Part shown: one piece after another, positions 7,489 to 16,485 of the stretch | How positions within the stretch are numbered: the first letter of the stretch is position 1 | Layout: each line of letters starts with the position of its first letter | Assembly (NCBI GenBank): GCA_910578585.1 | Contig: CAJTRG010000009.1 | Location: 36,925-100,924, forward strand | Direction: 5' to 3' | Length of the DNA: 64,000 nt | Origin: an uncultured Mailhella sp. | Lineage (GTDB): Bacteria; Desulfobacterota; Desulfovibrionia; Desulfovibrionales; Desulfovibrionaceae | Translations under genes and position numbers: made by a program | The notes under the pieces: generated by a model | What the model was told of the DNA's origin: nothing | The model's input: the letters and a program-made list of their open reading frames with translations, nothing else | The model's database searches: none

Positions 7489-10400
7489 TTAATTGCTGGG
7501 CATAATTAATCTAAAAGGCTGTGAAATCACGCTGGAAAATACTCTTAAAATACCTATTCCAATATTTCCTATGGTCTTTGAAACTGCTGTCATAACTTTT
7601 ACTTCATATTTTGGGTCGTCTATAGAGCCCGTGATGGTGATAGGAATTTCTGGAATACCTAAATACGTGGCATGAACAAAGGCGTTTATTGTATCTGTAA
7701 CAAGATTAATCTCACCTTCCCCAACAACGGATAAACCTGTTCCCTTGAGGGTAATGTTTTTGGTTCTGGCAATGCCATTGGTAATGGTTCCACTTGCTAA
7801 GAGGGCAGTATAATTGGTTTTTCCTGTGTATTCAGGGCTTGAGTTTTTCGTTTGTTTTTCTTTCGTCTCTTCAAGCATGGCAGCATGATCTTTGAGGCTT
7901 TGGAAGCAGCCATTGTTAAATTGCATGCTCCAGTCTGCATTCATGGTTTTAAAAATATCGGATGTTTTGCTTACCATGGCCGTTCCCTGAATAGCAATAT
8001 CACCGGTTCCTGACATGAGCGTGTCTTGTTTACGCATTTTGGTAATGGAAAGCATATCAAGACTTGTGCCTTTCATTTTAAATTGAGTTTGCATTTGATA
8101 TGCATGTTCTAACTTTTTAACAGAACCCTCAAGTAATGCTTGAACAAATCCGTTTTTGAGATTTGATTTCAAATTATTAATACTGATTTTATGATCTTTA
8201 ATTTTTATGTTGCCTGTAAAATTGTTGGTTGTAATATCATAAAAGGTGAGCTTATCGGCTTTTATGGAAAGATTTACATCATTATCATAAATGAAATCAA
8301 GAGGAAGAGGCTTATCTTCTTTTGCTTTATTTTGTGATACTGCGGCAGTATTTTCTGCATTTTCAGCAGTATTCGTTTTCTTTTCATTTTTAATGTAATC
8401 ACCCAGATTAAAATGCTGGAAATATAAATCACCTGTGTAGTTTGGCTTATTCTTTTGTTCAAAAGTAATATTGGCAATAAGTTTGGAATTTCTGAGTGCT
8501 CCCTTATAGTTTTCAAGAATAAGCTTATTGTCGTTTAAATGAAAACCTAATTTTCCATTGCCGTTCAGAATCGTTTCTTTGCTTGCTTTCTCTTTCAGGA
8601 AAATATCTGTTGCCTGTGGGGTACGGAAAAGCGGCTGTCCTGAACTGGTACTAAAATTAATGCTGGAATTTTTTGAGTAAACTTTGGCGCTGTATTCAGG
8701 AAAATCTCCGTCAAGCTGCCATAAGCCGTTCAGGGCAAATGTTTCAGGAAGTTTTTTATTCACTTTGAAGGGAATTATTTTGAGGTCAATATCGGCGTAA
8801 AGCTTGGAAAACGCTGTGAGCAAGCGATCTTTGGAATGAAGATTTCCGTCTAGGAGATTAATTTTTCCTTTGATTTCCAGTGAATTTAAAATTTGTTCCA
8901 GATTTGAGCCCTGCAGGCGAAGGGTTACGGCTGCATCAGCATGTCCCGTGCAAATGGTATAGCCAACAATATTGCGCAGAGGTGCTTCAATGAGAATATT
9001 TTGTGCCTGAGCAGAAATTTCATGCTTTTGCTTTTCATACAGCGTGACAAGAGCATTGGCTTTTCCTGTGTACAGATTGTCCACATCCACTTTTATGGTG
9101 GGATCATTATTTTTATTGGGTGCAACAAGAACATTGACTTTAGCGCAGTCAAGTTTCCAGATGTGGGCTTGCTGAGGCACATTAACATTAATATGATAGG
9201 CAACAGAAATTGAACTTTTTTTAGGAGTTTGATTCGTTTTGGTAATCACAACAGCAGCGGGGGGAAGCTTAACTTTATTGGAATCTTTTCCGTTAATTTC
9301 AGGGAAAAGCGGATTGAGATCAATGGGAGAATTTTTTTCAGAGTCCATAACTAAATCAAAGCAAATATCAGGCTTTAAAAAGTTTGCCGTGACGCTTTTT
9401 CCCCGTACAGTATAATCCAATACTTTTGCTTCAAGTTTTGGTGAAAAGACGCCTTTCAGCGTACAAAAAACATCAATATCAGCTTTAATTTTATCAAGGG
9501 CATTATAAAGCCCTGCATTCATTTCTCTTGTGGGGCCAATCCAGCGGGGCAGGCTAAAATTATCAACATGGACTTTACCAAAAATCAAAGGATTAAAAGG
9601 ATAAACTCCTGTAAGAGCCCCTTTAAACGTGAGCGCGTCGGTATCCGCTTTTATCACGGCATTTTCAATATCAATTTCATTGACATAAAATCCAGCTAAA
9701 TCAAGAGCATAGTCACTGAGTTTATTCTCTTGTAAAAATGTCTTTTTATACGGCTCAAGGCTTTTGTCTTCATGAGGAAAATTTAAAGAGCCTGGCAGGG
9801 ATTTTTCGGGCAAGCTTGTGAGAGTAAAAGGTATTTTGAGTTGAACAGGCGTTGCATAGCCATTCATGGGTAAAATGGTTTTATTATAGAGTTCACCTGC
9901 AAGTTTTATGGTTTTTTGACGAATTTTTATATCAAAATTGGTTGTCAGCCGAATAAAGCTCGGTTCTGGCATAGGAAAATAATCATATGCTTTTTCAATA
10001 GGTGTATCATAAAAATGATTGAGAGATGAAACTTGCAGATTGGTTTCAAAGCTTAAATTACCAGAATAGGTGCGTGGATTATAGGAAACATCCGCTGCAT
10101 TTATTTTTGTTTGTCCTAAATGAAACAATAAATAATCTTCATAAAAAATTTCAAGTTCATCAAGGTTTAAGTTGGCATACCCGTCAATAATTTGCGGAGT
10201 TTTCAGAACAGCATTAAAATTATGAAATAAATAGGTCAGGGAATGGTTGGGATCAATAATTTGAGCATTTGCCCTATTAATGGTTAATTCCAGACTGGAA
10301 AAATAATGAGGAATGGAAAAATCTTGTAATCTGTTAAAAAGTTTATCTGCAGCTTTTTGTGAAATTTCATTAATAGATACTTGTGGTTGCTTCTCTGAAT

Positions 10401-10779
10401 TTTGTTCTTGCTTTTCTTCTGGTTTGGGCAAGGTGAGCTTTACATCGATATCAGATACGGTGAGGCGTTTGACAACGGGTTTCAATAAAAATAAGGAACG
10501 CCAGCTGAGTTCGCCTTTGGCGTTTTTGATAGAAATTTGCACGGGAAGCGTGGTATCATAAAAAATAATACTGTTGGCAGTGAGCGTAGGCGAGGGGGCA
10601 AAGGAAAGGGCAACGCTTTCAATATTAAATTCTAAATTAGTTTTCTCCTTGAGGGCAGAAGAAATAGTTGTTCCCAGTTTTGTTGGCTGTAAATAGGCAA
10701 GATATATAAAAACACTTGTGGAAACAAGGATTATCCAACAAATGAGAAGAAATAAACCAATTGGAAATTTTTTTTTCAC
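7489..10779 (-). CDS. AsmA-family (TamB/YhdP-like) envelope protein
   Basis: 1096 residues. One N-terminal membrane anchor (about 7-28) is followed by a very long, beta-rich periplasmic region with repeating hydrophobic/polar alternation. The segment after the anchor (LNFNIESVALSF-like, about 45-75) matches the AsmA N-terminal pattern. The last 150 residues (GTGLSVVGEGEINL, then GSIDDPKYEVK) match AsmA C-terminal domains. Such proteins bridge the inner and outer membrane and are implicated in phospholipid transport to the outer membrane. This supports a Gram-negative host. Two low-complexity Lys/Gln/Asn-rich linkers near 115-135 and 805-835 interrupt the domain. Confidence 0.8.
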   Translation of the reverse strand: MKKKFPIGLFLLICWIILVSTSVFIYLAYLQPTKLGTTISSALKEKTNLEFNIESVALSFAPSPTLTANSIIFYDTTLPVQISIKNAKGELSWRSLFLLKPVVKRLTVSDIDVKLTLPKPEEKQEQNSEKQPQVSINEISQKAADKLFNRLQDFSIPHYFSSLELTINRANAQIIDPNHSLTYLFHNFNAVLKTPQIIDGYANLNLDELEIFYEDYLLFHLGQTKINAADVSYNPRTYSGNLSFETNLQVSSLNHFYDTPIEKAYDYFPMPEPSFIRLTTNFDIKIRQKTIKLAGELYNKTILPMNGYATPVQLKIPFTLTSLPEKSLPGSLNFPHEDKSLEPYKKTFLQENKLSDYALDLAGFYVNEIDIENAVIKADTDALTFKGALTGVYPFNPLIFGKVHVDNFSLPRWIGPTREMNAGLYNALDKIKADIDVFCTLKGVFSPKLEAKVLDYTVRGKSVTANFLKPDICFDLVMDSEKNSPIDLNPLFPEINGKDSNKVKLPPAAVVITKTNQTPKKSSISVAYHINVNVPQQAHIWKLDCAKVNVLVAPNKNNDPTIKVDVDNLYTGKANALVTLYEKQKHEISAQAQNILIEAPLRNIVGYTICTGHADAAVTLRLQGSNLEQILNSLEIKGKINLLDGNLHSKDRLLTAFSKLYADIDLKIIPFKVNKKLPETFALNGLWQLDGDFPEYSAKVYSKNSSINFSTSSGQPLFRTPQATDIFLKEKASKETILNGNGKLGFHLNDNKLILENYKGALRNSKLIANITFEQKNKPNYTGDLYFQHFNLGDYIKNEKKTNTAENAENTAAVSQNKAKEDKPLPLDFIYDNDVNLSIKADKLTFYDITTNNFTGNIKIKDHKISINNLKSNLKNGFVQALLEGSVKKLEHAYQMQTQFKMKGTSLDMLSITKMRKQDTLMSGTGDIAIQGTAMVSKTSDIFKTMNADWSMQFNNGCFQSLKDHAAMLEETKEKQTKNSSPEYTGKTNYTALLASGTITNGIARTKNITLKGTGLSVVGEGEINLVTDTINAFVHATYLGIPEIPITITGSIDDPKYEVKVMTAVSKTIGNIGIGILRVFSSVISQPFRLIMPSN

Positions 10780-10938
10780 TTTAGACTCAATTTAAACGCA
10801 ATATTTATAAAACTTGTGTAAAGTATATGTATTTTTTATAAAATTTCAAGGATTGATTTTCATTAATTTAAAATGATTTTACTTGCTCATTGGGCAGAGT
10901 TTTTATATAGTCAGAAAAATTTTTAGAGGAAATTTTTT

Positions 10939-11928
10939 ATGGAATTATGTACTTTTGTTGCTTTATTTTTTCTTTTTTCCGTGTATCTTATGCCCGTGGT
11001 GGCTTTAGGATATAAAATTTGCGAGGGCGTGCATAAACGTGCGCTTTTTGCAAAATCTGCCAAGCAAATTCAAGTTTTTTCTGCTGTGCTCTTGCTTTTG
11101 GTAAGCCTTGCACTTTTTGCTGATTATTTTCTGCAGGGAATACTGTATCAGGCAAATTTGCCGCTAACTGCTTCCTTGGAACTTGATTTTCTGAAAAATC
11201 TTTTCTTTTATCTTTGTGCTGCTTCCTTTGGTTTGTCTGTTATTTGTGCTTTGAGCGCACGTTTTTCCAAGGTCTCACTTTTTTATTTTGTTTCTGCTCT
11301 TGGTGGGATTTTTCTTGTTGTGGGCCTTGCGCAATGGATAAATTTTGTAGCATTTTTTGCTGTTGTTGCTGAAAATGTAAGCACGTTTTCTTCCTGGTGT
11401 CTGCAGGCTGTTAGCCATATGTTGGCACTGCCCCTTGATGCGTTTACAAAAAATCCCTATTCCTTGTTTAATAATACGCAAATTTTTTCCTATGTGGTGA
11501 CACTTTTCTTTTTCCTGGCTGTATTTATTTATGCTTTGTATCTGGTTTGTATTTTGAGCATATTTTTTAGAAACAGCATGGATTATGGACGTGATTATTA
11601 TACCTTTATTTTAAATAAGTACGGACGGGCTATTTTTTCTTTTTCACTGTTAGCTTTTTGTCTTATTCTTATTTTGCTGGCAGGTTTTCAGCTTCCATTC
11701 CAACCAGCTGTTGCAAATATCATTTCTAAACATTTTGCACAAATTTTTATGATACAGGTTTCCTTTATTGTGGTGCCTGTTTTGTATTTTCTTTTTTCCA
11801 TTCGCCTGAAAAAAAGTTTTTGTTTAGCGCCCATTCCTTTGCAAAAGAAGAGTAATATTTTTATTACAGCGCTTTTTGACTTTATTTTTGGGGCCTTTGT
11901 GTTTTATTTATGCATAAATTGCCTCTAA
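10939..11928 (+). CDS. Polytopic membrane protein of unknown function
   Basis: 329 residues and extremely hydrophobic: about eight predicted membrane spans (near 2-24, 45-65, 87-108, 113-135, 130-155, 185-212, 232-252, 268-288 and 305-325). There are few charged residues between them and no motif I recognise. A GAGGAA Shine-Dalgarno is well placed before the ATG. It is divergent from the AsmA-like gene and 75 nt upstream of purM, with a separate RBS for purM. The span count and His-poor sequence argue against a quinol oxidase or cytochrome b. The strong T/U richness of the mRNA is normal for a membrane protein. Confidence 0.7.
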   Translation: MELCTFVALFFLFSVYLMPVVALGYKICEGVHKRALFAKSAKQIQVFSAVLLLLVSLALFADYFLQGILYQANLPLTASLELDFLKNLFFYLCAASFGLSVICALSARFSKVSLFYFVSALGGIFLVVGLAQWINFVAFFAVVAENVSTFSSWCLQAVSHMLALPLDAFTKNPYSLFNNTQIFSYVVTLFFFLAVFIYALYLVCILSIFFRNSMDYGRDYYTFILNKYGRAIFSFSLLAFCLILILLAGFQLPFQPAVANIISKHFAQIFMIQVSFIVVPVLYFLFSIRLKKSFCLAPIPLQKKSNIFITALFDFIFGAFVFYLCINCL

Positions 11929-12003
11929 ATTATAGGCATTTCCAAGCTTGGCAAATGAAAAAATTTAAGTTATTTTTACAAAGAAATTAACAAAGGAGTT
12001 TAT

Positions 12004-13056
12004 ATGAGTTCCTCTCGTTCACAAGTATATACAAATGCCGGTGTAAATATTGAAGCCGGCAATGATTTGGTTTCTCAAATTAAATCAATAGTTGCAACAA
12101 CCCATACCAAGGGAGTGATGTGCAATATCGGCAGTTTTGGCGGTTTGTTCAGACCTGAAATCGTCGGCATGGAAGATCCTGTTCTTGTTGCTTCCACAGA
12201 CGGTGTTGGCACTAAGCTGAAACTTGCTTTTGAATTTGATAAGCATGATACTGTAGGTATTGACCTTGTTGCCATGAGTGTCAATGATATTCTTGTGCAA
12301 GGGGCAAAACCATTATTTTTCCTTGATTATTATGCATGCAGCAAACTTGATGTGGCAAAGGCAAAAAATGTAATTGAAGGTATTGCAGAAGGCTGCCGTC
12401 AATCTGAGTGTGCGCTCCTTGGCGGTGAAACTGCTGAAATGCCCGGCATGTATGATGAAGAAGATTACGACCTTGCTGGTTTTTGCGTTGGTCTTGTTGA
12501 TAACAAAAATTTGGTTGACGGTTCAAAAATAAAAAGCGGTGATGTGATTATTGGCATTCAGTCTTCTGGTGTGCATTCCAATGGTTATAGCCTTGTTCGC
12601 AAGATTTTTGCGCAAAGCGGTGCGAAAAAGGACGATATTTTTCCCCGCACTAAGAAAACTTTTGCCGAAGTATTGCTTGAACCAACCATTATTTATGTGG
12701 AATGTTTAAAAGATATTATGGCAAAAATTGACATTAGAGGCATGGTTCACGTGACCGGCGGCGGTTTCTATGATAATATTCCCCGTGTGCTTCCTGATGA
12801 TGTAAAAGCTGTGGTTGATTTTGGCTCATGGGATATTCCGCCTGTTTTTGCATGGCTCAAGGAACAGGGCAATCTTTCCTGGCCTGAAATGCTGCAAATT
12901 TTCAACAGCGGAATTGGCTATATTTTAGTTATTGATAAAGAAAAAACACAGACTGTTTTAGATATGCTTAAAAAGACAAATCTGAAAGCATGGCAGATTG
13001 GTTCAATCGCTCCAAAAACAAGTGCAGATAAAGAAGCTGTACAAGTTAATTTCTAA
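12004..13056 (+). CDS. purM: Phosphoribosylformylglycinamidine cyclo-ligase (AIR synthetase)
   Basis: 350 residues, full length. It makes 5-aminoimidazole ribotide from FGAM with ATP in purine synthesis. Family stretches include TDGVGTKLKLA near residue 62, DLVAMSVNDILVQGAKPLFF near 83-102, LLGGETAEMPGMY near 137 and VTGGGFYDNIPR near 250. AAAGGAG precedes the ATG. A terminator directly after the stop suggests a single-gene unit, or the end of a unit with the membrane protein. Confidence 0.97.
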   Translation: MSSSRSQVYTNAGVNIEAGNDLVSQIKSIVATTHTKGVMCNIGSFGGLFRPEIVGMEDPVLVASTDGVGTKLKLAFEFDKHDTVGIDLVAMSVNDILVQGAKPLFFLDYYACSKLDVAKAKNVIEGIAEGCRQSECALLGGETAEMPGMYDEEDYDLAGFCVGLVDNKNLVDGSKIKSGDVIIGIQSSGVHSNGYSLVRKIFAQSGAKKDDIFPRTKKTFAEVLLEPTIIYVECLKDIMAKIDIRGMVHVTGGGFYDNIPRVLPDDVKAVVDFGSWDIPPVFAWLKEQGNLSWPEMLQIFNSGIGYILVIDKEKTQTVLDMLKKTNLKAWQIGSIAPKTSADKEAVQVNF

Positions 13057-13071
13057 TTTTATTAATGAAGA

Positions 13072-13094
13072 GGGCGTTTATACGCCCTTTTTTT
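13072..13094 (+). terminator. Terminator of purM, abutting the next start codon
   Basis: GGGCGTTTATACGCCC followed by seven T. The next ATG (13099) is only 4 nt beyond the T-run. Confidence 0.85.
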
Positions 13095-13098
13095 GTTT

Positions 13099-13554
13099 AT
13101 GAAAATTGTTGTCAGTGCATGTCTTGCAGGTTTTTCCTGCCGATACGACGGAAAAGCAAATACTGTGCCGTATATCGAAGAATTGTATCGGCGAAATTTA
13201 GTGCTGGCTGTTTGCCCTGAGTGTTTAGGCGGACTGCCTATTCCCCGAGTTCCCTGTGAGATAATAGGGGGTAATGTTATTTCAAAAGAGGGAGTCGACT
13301 GCACTCATGCATACAGACAAGGAGCTTTCTTCGCCCTGCAATATGCTCGCTTTTATGGGGCAAAAATGGCAATTTTGAAAGCTAAATCACCCAGCTGCGG
13401 AGTTGGGAAAATTTACGATGGCACATTCACAAGAACACTGATTGCCGGTGACGGGGTTTTTGCCAACATGCTGAAAGCAAATCATTTTTTTGTGTGCACT
13501 GAAAATGATATATTTTTAGAAAAATTTTTGCAGACATATTCAGGTATACTATAA
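13099..13554 (+). CDS. DUF523 family protein
   Basis: About 151 residues. It has the cysteine motifs typical of DUF523: CLAGFSCRYDG near the start, CPECLGGLPIPR near 40 and KSPSCGVGKIYDGTF near 92. The function of the family is not established; the conserved cysteines suggest a metal or iron-sulfur site. A longer reading from a TTG at 13093 is possible, but it would begin inside the purM terminator T-run. The ATG at 13099 gives the normal family N-terminus MKIVVSACLAG. No Shine-Dalgarno is visible in front of either start. It lies 12 nt before cbiK, so the two are probably co-transcribed. Confidence 0.8.
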   Translation: MKIVVSACLAGFSCRYDGKANTVPYIEELYRRNLVLAVCPECLGGLPIPRVPCEIIGGNVISKEGVDCTHAYRQGAFFALQYARFYGAKMAILKAKSPSCGVGKIYDGTFTRTLIAGDGVFANMLKANHFFVCTENDIFLEKFLQTYSGIL

Positions 13555-13566
13555 TAACAGGTTACA

Positions 13567-14406
13567 ATGGAAACAAAATACGACTGGTCAGAAAAACATG
13601 CACAATTTGCTTTAAAAACTGCTAAACCAAAGGTTGGCATTTTGATTGCTTCCTATGGTTCTGTAAGTTTGCAAAGCAATCAATCTCTGCGAAACTTTCA
13701 AGCAAAACTTGAAGAATATTTCGGTGTGCCGGTTCGTATAGCCCTTACCTCAGAAGCTCTGCGCAAGCGTTTAGCTCATGCCCGAACCAAATCAGATTCT
13801 GTGCTCAAGGCATTGAAGAAAATGGAATTTGAGCGTTTTACCCATGTGATTGTGCAAAGTTTACATCTCATTGCCGGCATTGAATATACTGATGTTTTGG
13901 AAGATACGCAGATTGCAAAAGAAGAAAGTGTATTGAAAATCCAGTCAGGTTTGCCGCTTTTGAGTACAGAACAAGATATTTTACCTGTTGTGGAAGCGCT
14001 GAATAAGCTGCTTCCTGCTGATTTTCAGGAAAATGATGTGGCAATTTTCATGGGACATGGCACAAACCACAATGCAGAAAAATTTTATGCATCGTTATCA
14101 CAAAAACTCCATGAAAGCTATCCGTATTTATATATCGCCTGCATGGAAGGAACATGTTCGCTCGCCCATGTATTAGCAGATTTGAAACAAAAGCCGGATC
14201 TGCATAAGGTCTGGTTACTGCCGCTTCTCACGTTGATTGGCAAGCATGCGCTTTGCGATATGGCGGGTGATGAAGAAAAATCATGGAAAAATCAAGTTAT
14301 TGCGCAAGGATATCTTTGTGAGCCTTATTTAAAGGGACTAGCTGAATCCGTTGAAATACAAAATATTTGGATAAAACGAATTGAACAGGCAATTGCAGCC
14401 TTATAG
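13567..14406 (+). CDS. cbiK: Sirohydrochlorin cobaltochelatase CbiK (anaerobic type)
   Basis: 279 residues. It inserts cobalt (or iron, for siroheme) into sirohydrochlorin in anaerobic cobalamin synthesis. The start of the fold is KVGILIASYGS near 20. Family motifs are IVQSLHLIAGIEY near 96-108, FMGHGTNHNAEKFY near 161 (metal-binding His), EGTCSLAHVL near 194 and PLLTLIGKHALCDMAGDEEKSWK near 216-240 (second metal-ligand His). No signal peptide is present, so this is a cytoplasmic form; Desulfovibrio species are known to have both cytoplasmic and periplasmic CbiK. It is followed after 9 nt by an aminotransferase gene. Confidence 0.9.
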   Translation: METKYDWSEKHAQFALKTAKPKVGILIASYGSVSLQSNQSLRNFQAKLEEYFGVPVRIALTSEALRKRLAHARTKSDSVLKALKKMEFERFTHVIVQSLHLIAGIEYTDVLEDTQIAKEESVLKIQSGLPLLSTEQDILPVVEALNKLLPADFQENDVAIFMGHGTNHNAEKFYASLSQKLHESYPYLYIACMEGTCSLAHVLADLKQKPDLHKVWLLPLLTLIGKHALCDMAGDEEKSWKNQVIAQGYLCEPYLKGLAESVEIQNIWIKRIEQAIAAL

Positions 14407-14415
14407 GAGTGGAAA

Positions 14416-15624
14416 ATGTCAGTTGTTGCTCAGATGATGAAAGAAAGTATTGAACAAGGTTCGCTTATTCGGCAGATGTTCGATCTTGGCTTGAAGTTGA
14501 AACAGAAGTATGGTGCTGAAAATGTGATGGATTTTAGTCTTGGCAATCCAGATTTACCCCCTCCGCCTGTTGTACAGCAAGCAATGGCAGATTTGGCAAA
14601 AAATCTCAATCGTCCTGCCAGCTTAGGCTATATGCAAAATGCTGGTTATGCTTGGGCGCTTGATGCTTTAGCTGAAGAGCTTACAAAAGAGCAAAATGTG
14701 CCTCTTACTCGGGCAGAACTCATGCTTTCCTGCGGGGCAGCAGGGGCGATGAATGTCTTTTTCCATTCTGTGCTTGAGCCGGAGGACGAAGTTTTAGCTT
14801 TTACTCCATTTTTTGGTGAATATAAATTTTATGTGCGCAATCACGGAGGAATTTTTAAAACAGTTCCTACCCATGAAGATTTTATGCCTGATTTTGCGGC
14901 TCTGGAAAAAGCCATTACGCCAAAAACCCGTGCGTTGATTATCAATTCACCCAATAACCCCACAGGCGTTATTTATTCAGAAGAAGTGATTAAGAAGCTG
15001 GCAGCAATTTTGGAAAGAGCCAGCCAGACAAATAAGAGACCAGTCTATTTGATTTCTGATGAGCCTTATCGTTATTTGGCATATGAGAAGAGTGTTGTGC
15101 CTGCTGTGCTTCCTCTCTATAAATATGCTGTGGTAATCAGTTCTTTTTCCAAGAAATTTGGCATTGCCGGCGAGAGAATTGGTTATTTGGCAGTGTCTCC
15201 GCAAATTGAGGATAAGGAGCTGCTTCTTGGTGCCTGCATTATGTCCAACAGGATTTTAGGCTTTGTGAACCCTCCTGTTGTGGGGCAGTATTTGATGAAG
15301 GCGGCTCTTGGTTCTTCCACTGAATACGCTCTCAATATTTATGCAAAACGCCGTGAAGTTTTTTGCGATATTTTGGATAAGGCAGGCATTGAATATCAAA
15401 AGCCCATGGGTGCATTTTATATTTTCCCAAAAGCTCCCTATGGAGACGATGATTTATTGATTAAATGTTTGCAGGAAGAAAAAATCCTTGGAGTTTCCGG
15501 AAAAGGCTTTGGACTTGCAGGCTATATCAGACTTTGCTATGCTGTTGAAGACAGCGTGATTGAAAAATCTCGTGAGGGCTTTAAGCGGGCTGTGGAGAAA
15601 ATGCATAGCCTCAAAAAAGTTTAG
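14416..15624 (+). CDS. Pyridoxal-phosphate aminotransferase (class I/II)
   Basis: 402 residues. It has the aspartate-aminotransferase fold: NSPNNPTGVIY near 176, ISDEPYRYLAYE near 212, and the PLP-binding Lys in SSFSKKFGIAGERIGYLA near 238-255. The N-terminal segment MDFSLGNPDLPPPP and the clade-like features fit an AspC/PatA-like family often annotated as probable aspartate aminotransferase; the amino-acid substrate cannot be set from sequence. An AGGAG Shine-Dalgarno precedes the ATG. It is the last gene before a strong promoter for the fatty-acid cluster. Confidence 0.88.
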   Translation: MSVVAQMMKESIEQGSLIRQMFDLGLKLKQKYGAENVMDFSLGNPDLPPPPVVQQAMADLAKNLNRPASLGYMQNAGYAWALDALAEELTKEQNVPLTRAELMLSCGAAGAMNVFFHSVLEPEDEVLAFTPFFGEYKFYVRNHGGIFKTVPTHEDFMPDFAALEKAITPKTRALIINSPNNPTGVIYSEEVIKKLAAILERASQTNKRPVYLISDEPYRYLAYEKSVVPAVLPLYKYAVVISSFSKKFGIAGERIGYLAVSPQIEDKELLLGACIMSNRILGFVNPPVVGQYLMKAALGSSTEYALNIYAKRREVFCDILDKAGIEYQKPMGAFYIFPKAPYGDDDLLIKCLQEEKILGVSGKGFGLAGYIRLCYAVEDSVIEKSREGFKRAVEKMHSLKKV

Positions 15625-15680
15625 AAAAAGTTTAAATTGGATTTTGTTTAAGAAAAAATCAAATAATTGCATTATTTTTC

Positions 15681-15710
15681 TTGACAAAATCCTTAACTTG
15701 TCGGTAAATT
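15681..15710 (+). promoter_or_regulatory. Promoter of the yceD-rpmF-plsX-fabH unit
   Basis: A perfect TTGACA at 15681-15686 is followed 18 nt later by TAAATT (15705-15710), ending 21 nt before the yceD ATG. Confidence 0.6.
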
Positions 15711-15731
15711 ACACGTTCGCAAGGAGAAAGT

Positions 15732-16271
15732 ATGAAAGAATTTCAGATGTTATTGCGAGATGTTTCACAAAATGGTCAGACATTTCAATATAATAATCAA
15801 AAAATCTGGCTTGAGCCACTGAAAGAATTTCATATTTCCTGCAAAATTGTTGATGATATTCAAGCAGAAGTTTTCATTTTACCGGAAGAAGACGGCTGTC
15901 TTTTACGGGGAAAACTTCGCGGTAAGGTTTCTGTTCCTTGTGATAGGTGTGCAGAAGAAACAGAAATCATCATTGATTATTCGTTTGATGAGTTTGAAGT
16001 CTATCCTCAAGATGATATGGAAGTGGATGCTGACGATTTGCTTGAGGACGACAGAGTGCTTTTTAAAGAAAAGAATGCTCTTATTCTTGATATGGGAGCA
16101 CTTCTTTGGGAAGAATTTGTCCTCACATTGCCGACAAAACCTTTATGCAGAAAAGACTGCAAAGGTGTTTGTCCAACATGTGGGAGAAATTTGAACGAAG
16201 GTTCCTGCGCTTGTGAGCATGATGGAAATGATCCTCGCATGGCTATACTTCGAAATTTAAAAATACAATAA
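15732..16271 (+). CDS. yceD: DUF177 / YceD-family protein
   Basis: 179 residues. The family core GKVSVPCDRCAEE is near residue 65-77, and the C-terminus carries a cysteine cluster (CRKDCKGVCPTCGRN, then CACEHD) followed by DPRMAIL, all typical of YceD. YceD is found beside rpmF and plsX across bacteria; it is linked to 23S rRNA accumulation in plants and E. coli, but its biochemical role is unsettled. AAGGAG lies before the ATG. rpmF starts 28 nt downstream. Confidence 0.88.
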   Translation: MKEFQMLLRDVSQNGQTFQYNNQKIWLEPLKEFHISCKIVDDIQAEVFILPEEDGCLLRGKLRGKVSVPCDRCAEETEIIIDYSFDEFEVYPQDDMEVDADDLLEDDRVLFKEKNALILDMGALLWEEFVLTLPTKPLCRKDCKGVCPTCGRNLNEGSCACEHDGNDPRMAILRNLKIQ

Positions 16272-16299
16272 AGCCAAAAGCTTAGTCAAGGAGATTAGA

Positions 16300-16485
16300 A
16301 TGGCTGTTCAACAAAATAAAAAATCTCATTCTAAAAAAGGTATGCGTCGTTCTCACGATCGCATTGCAAAACCTGCAGTAATTTATTGCTCTTGCGGTGC
16401 TCCTACAGTTCCTCATGCTGTTTGCCCATCATGCGGAAAATATAAAGGTCGCCAAGTAGAAGCAGTAAGCTCAAATGAAGAATAG
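16300..16485 (+). CDS. rpmF: 50S ribosomal protein L32
   Basis: 61 residues, normal size. An N-terminal basic segment (KKSHSKKGMRRSHDR) precedes a zinc-ribbon with CSCG and CPSCG, so this is the zinc-binding (C+) form. AAGGAG is upstream. It overlaps plsX by 11 nt with the sequence ATGAAGAATAG. The linkage of rpmF to plsX couples ribosome and lipid synthesis in many bacteria. Confidence 0.97.
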   Translation: MAVQQNKKSHSKKGMRRSHDRIAKPAVIYCSCGAPTVPHAVCPSCGKYKGRQVEAVSSNEE

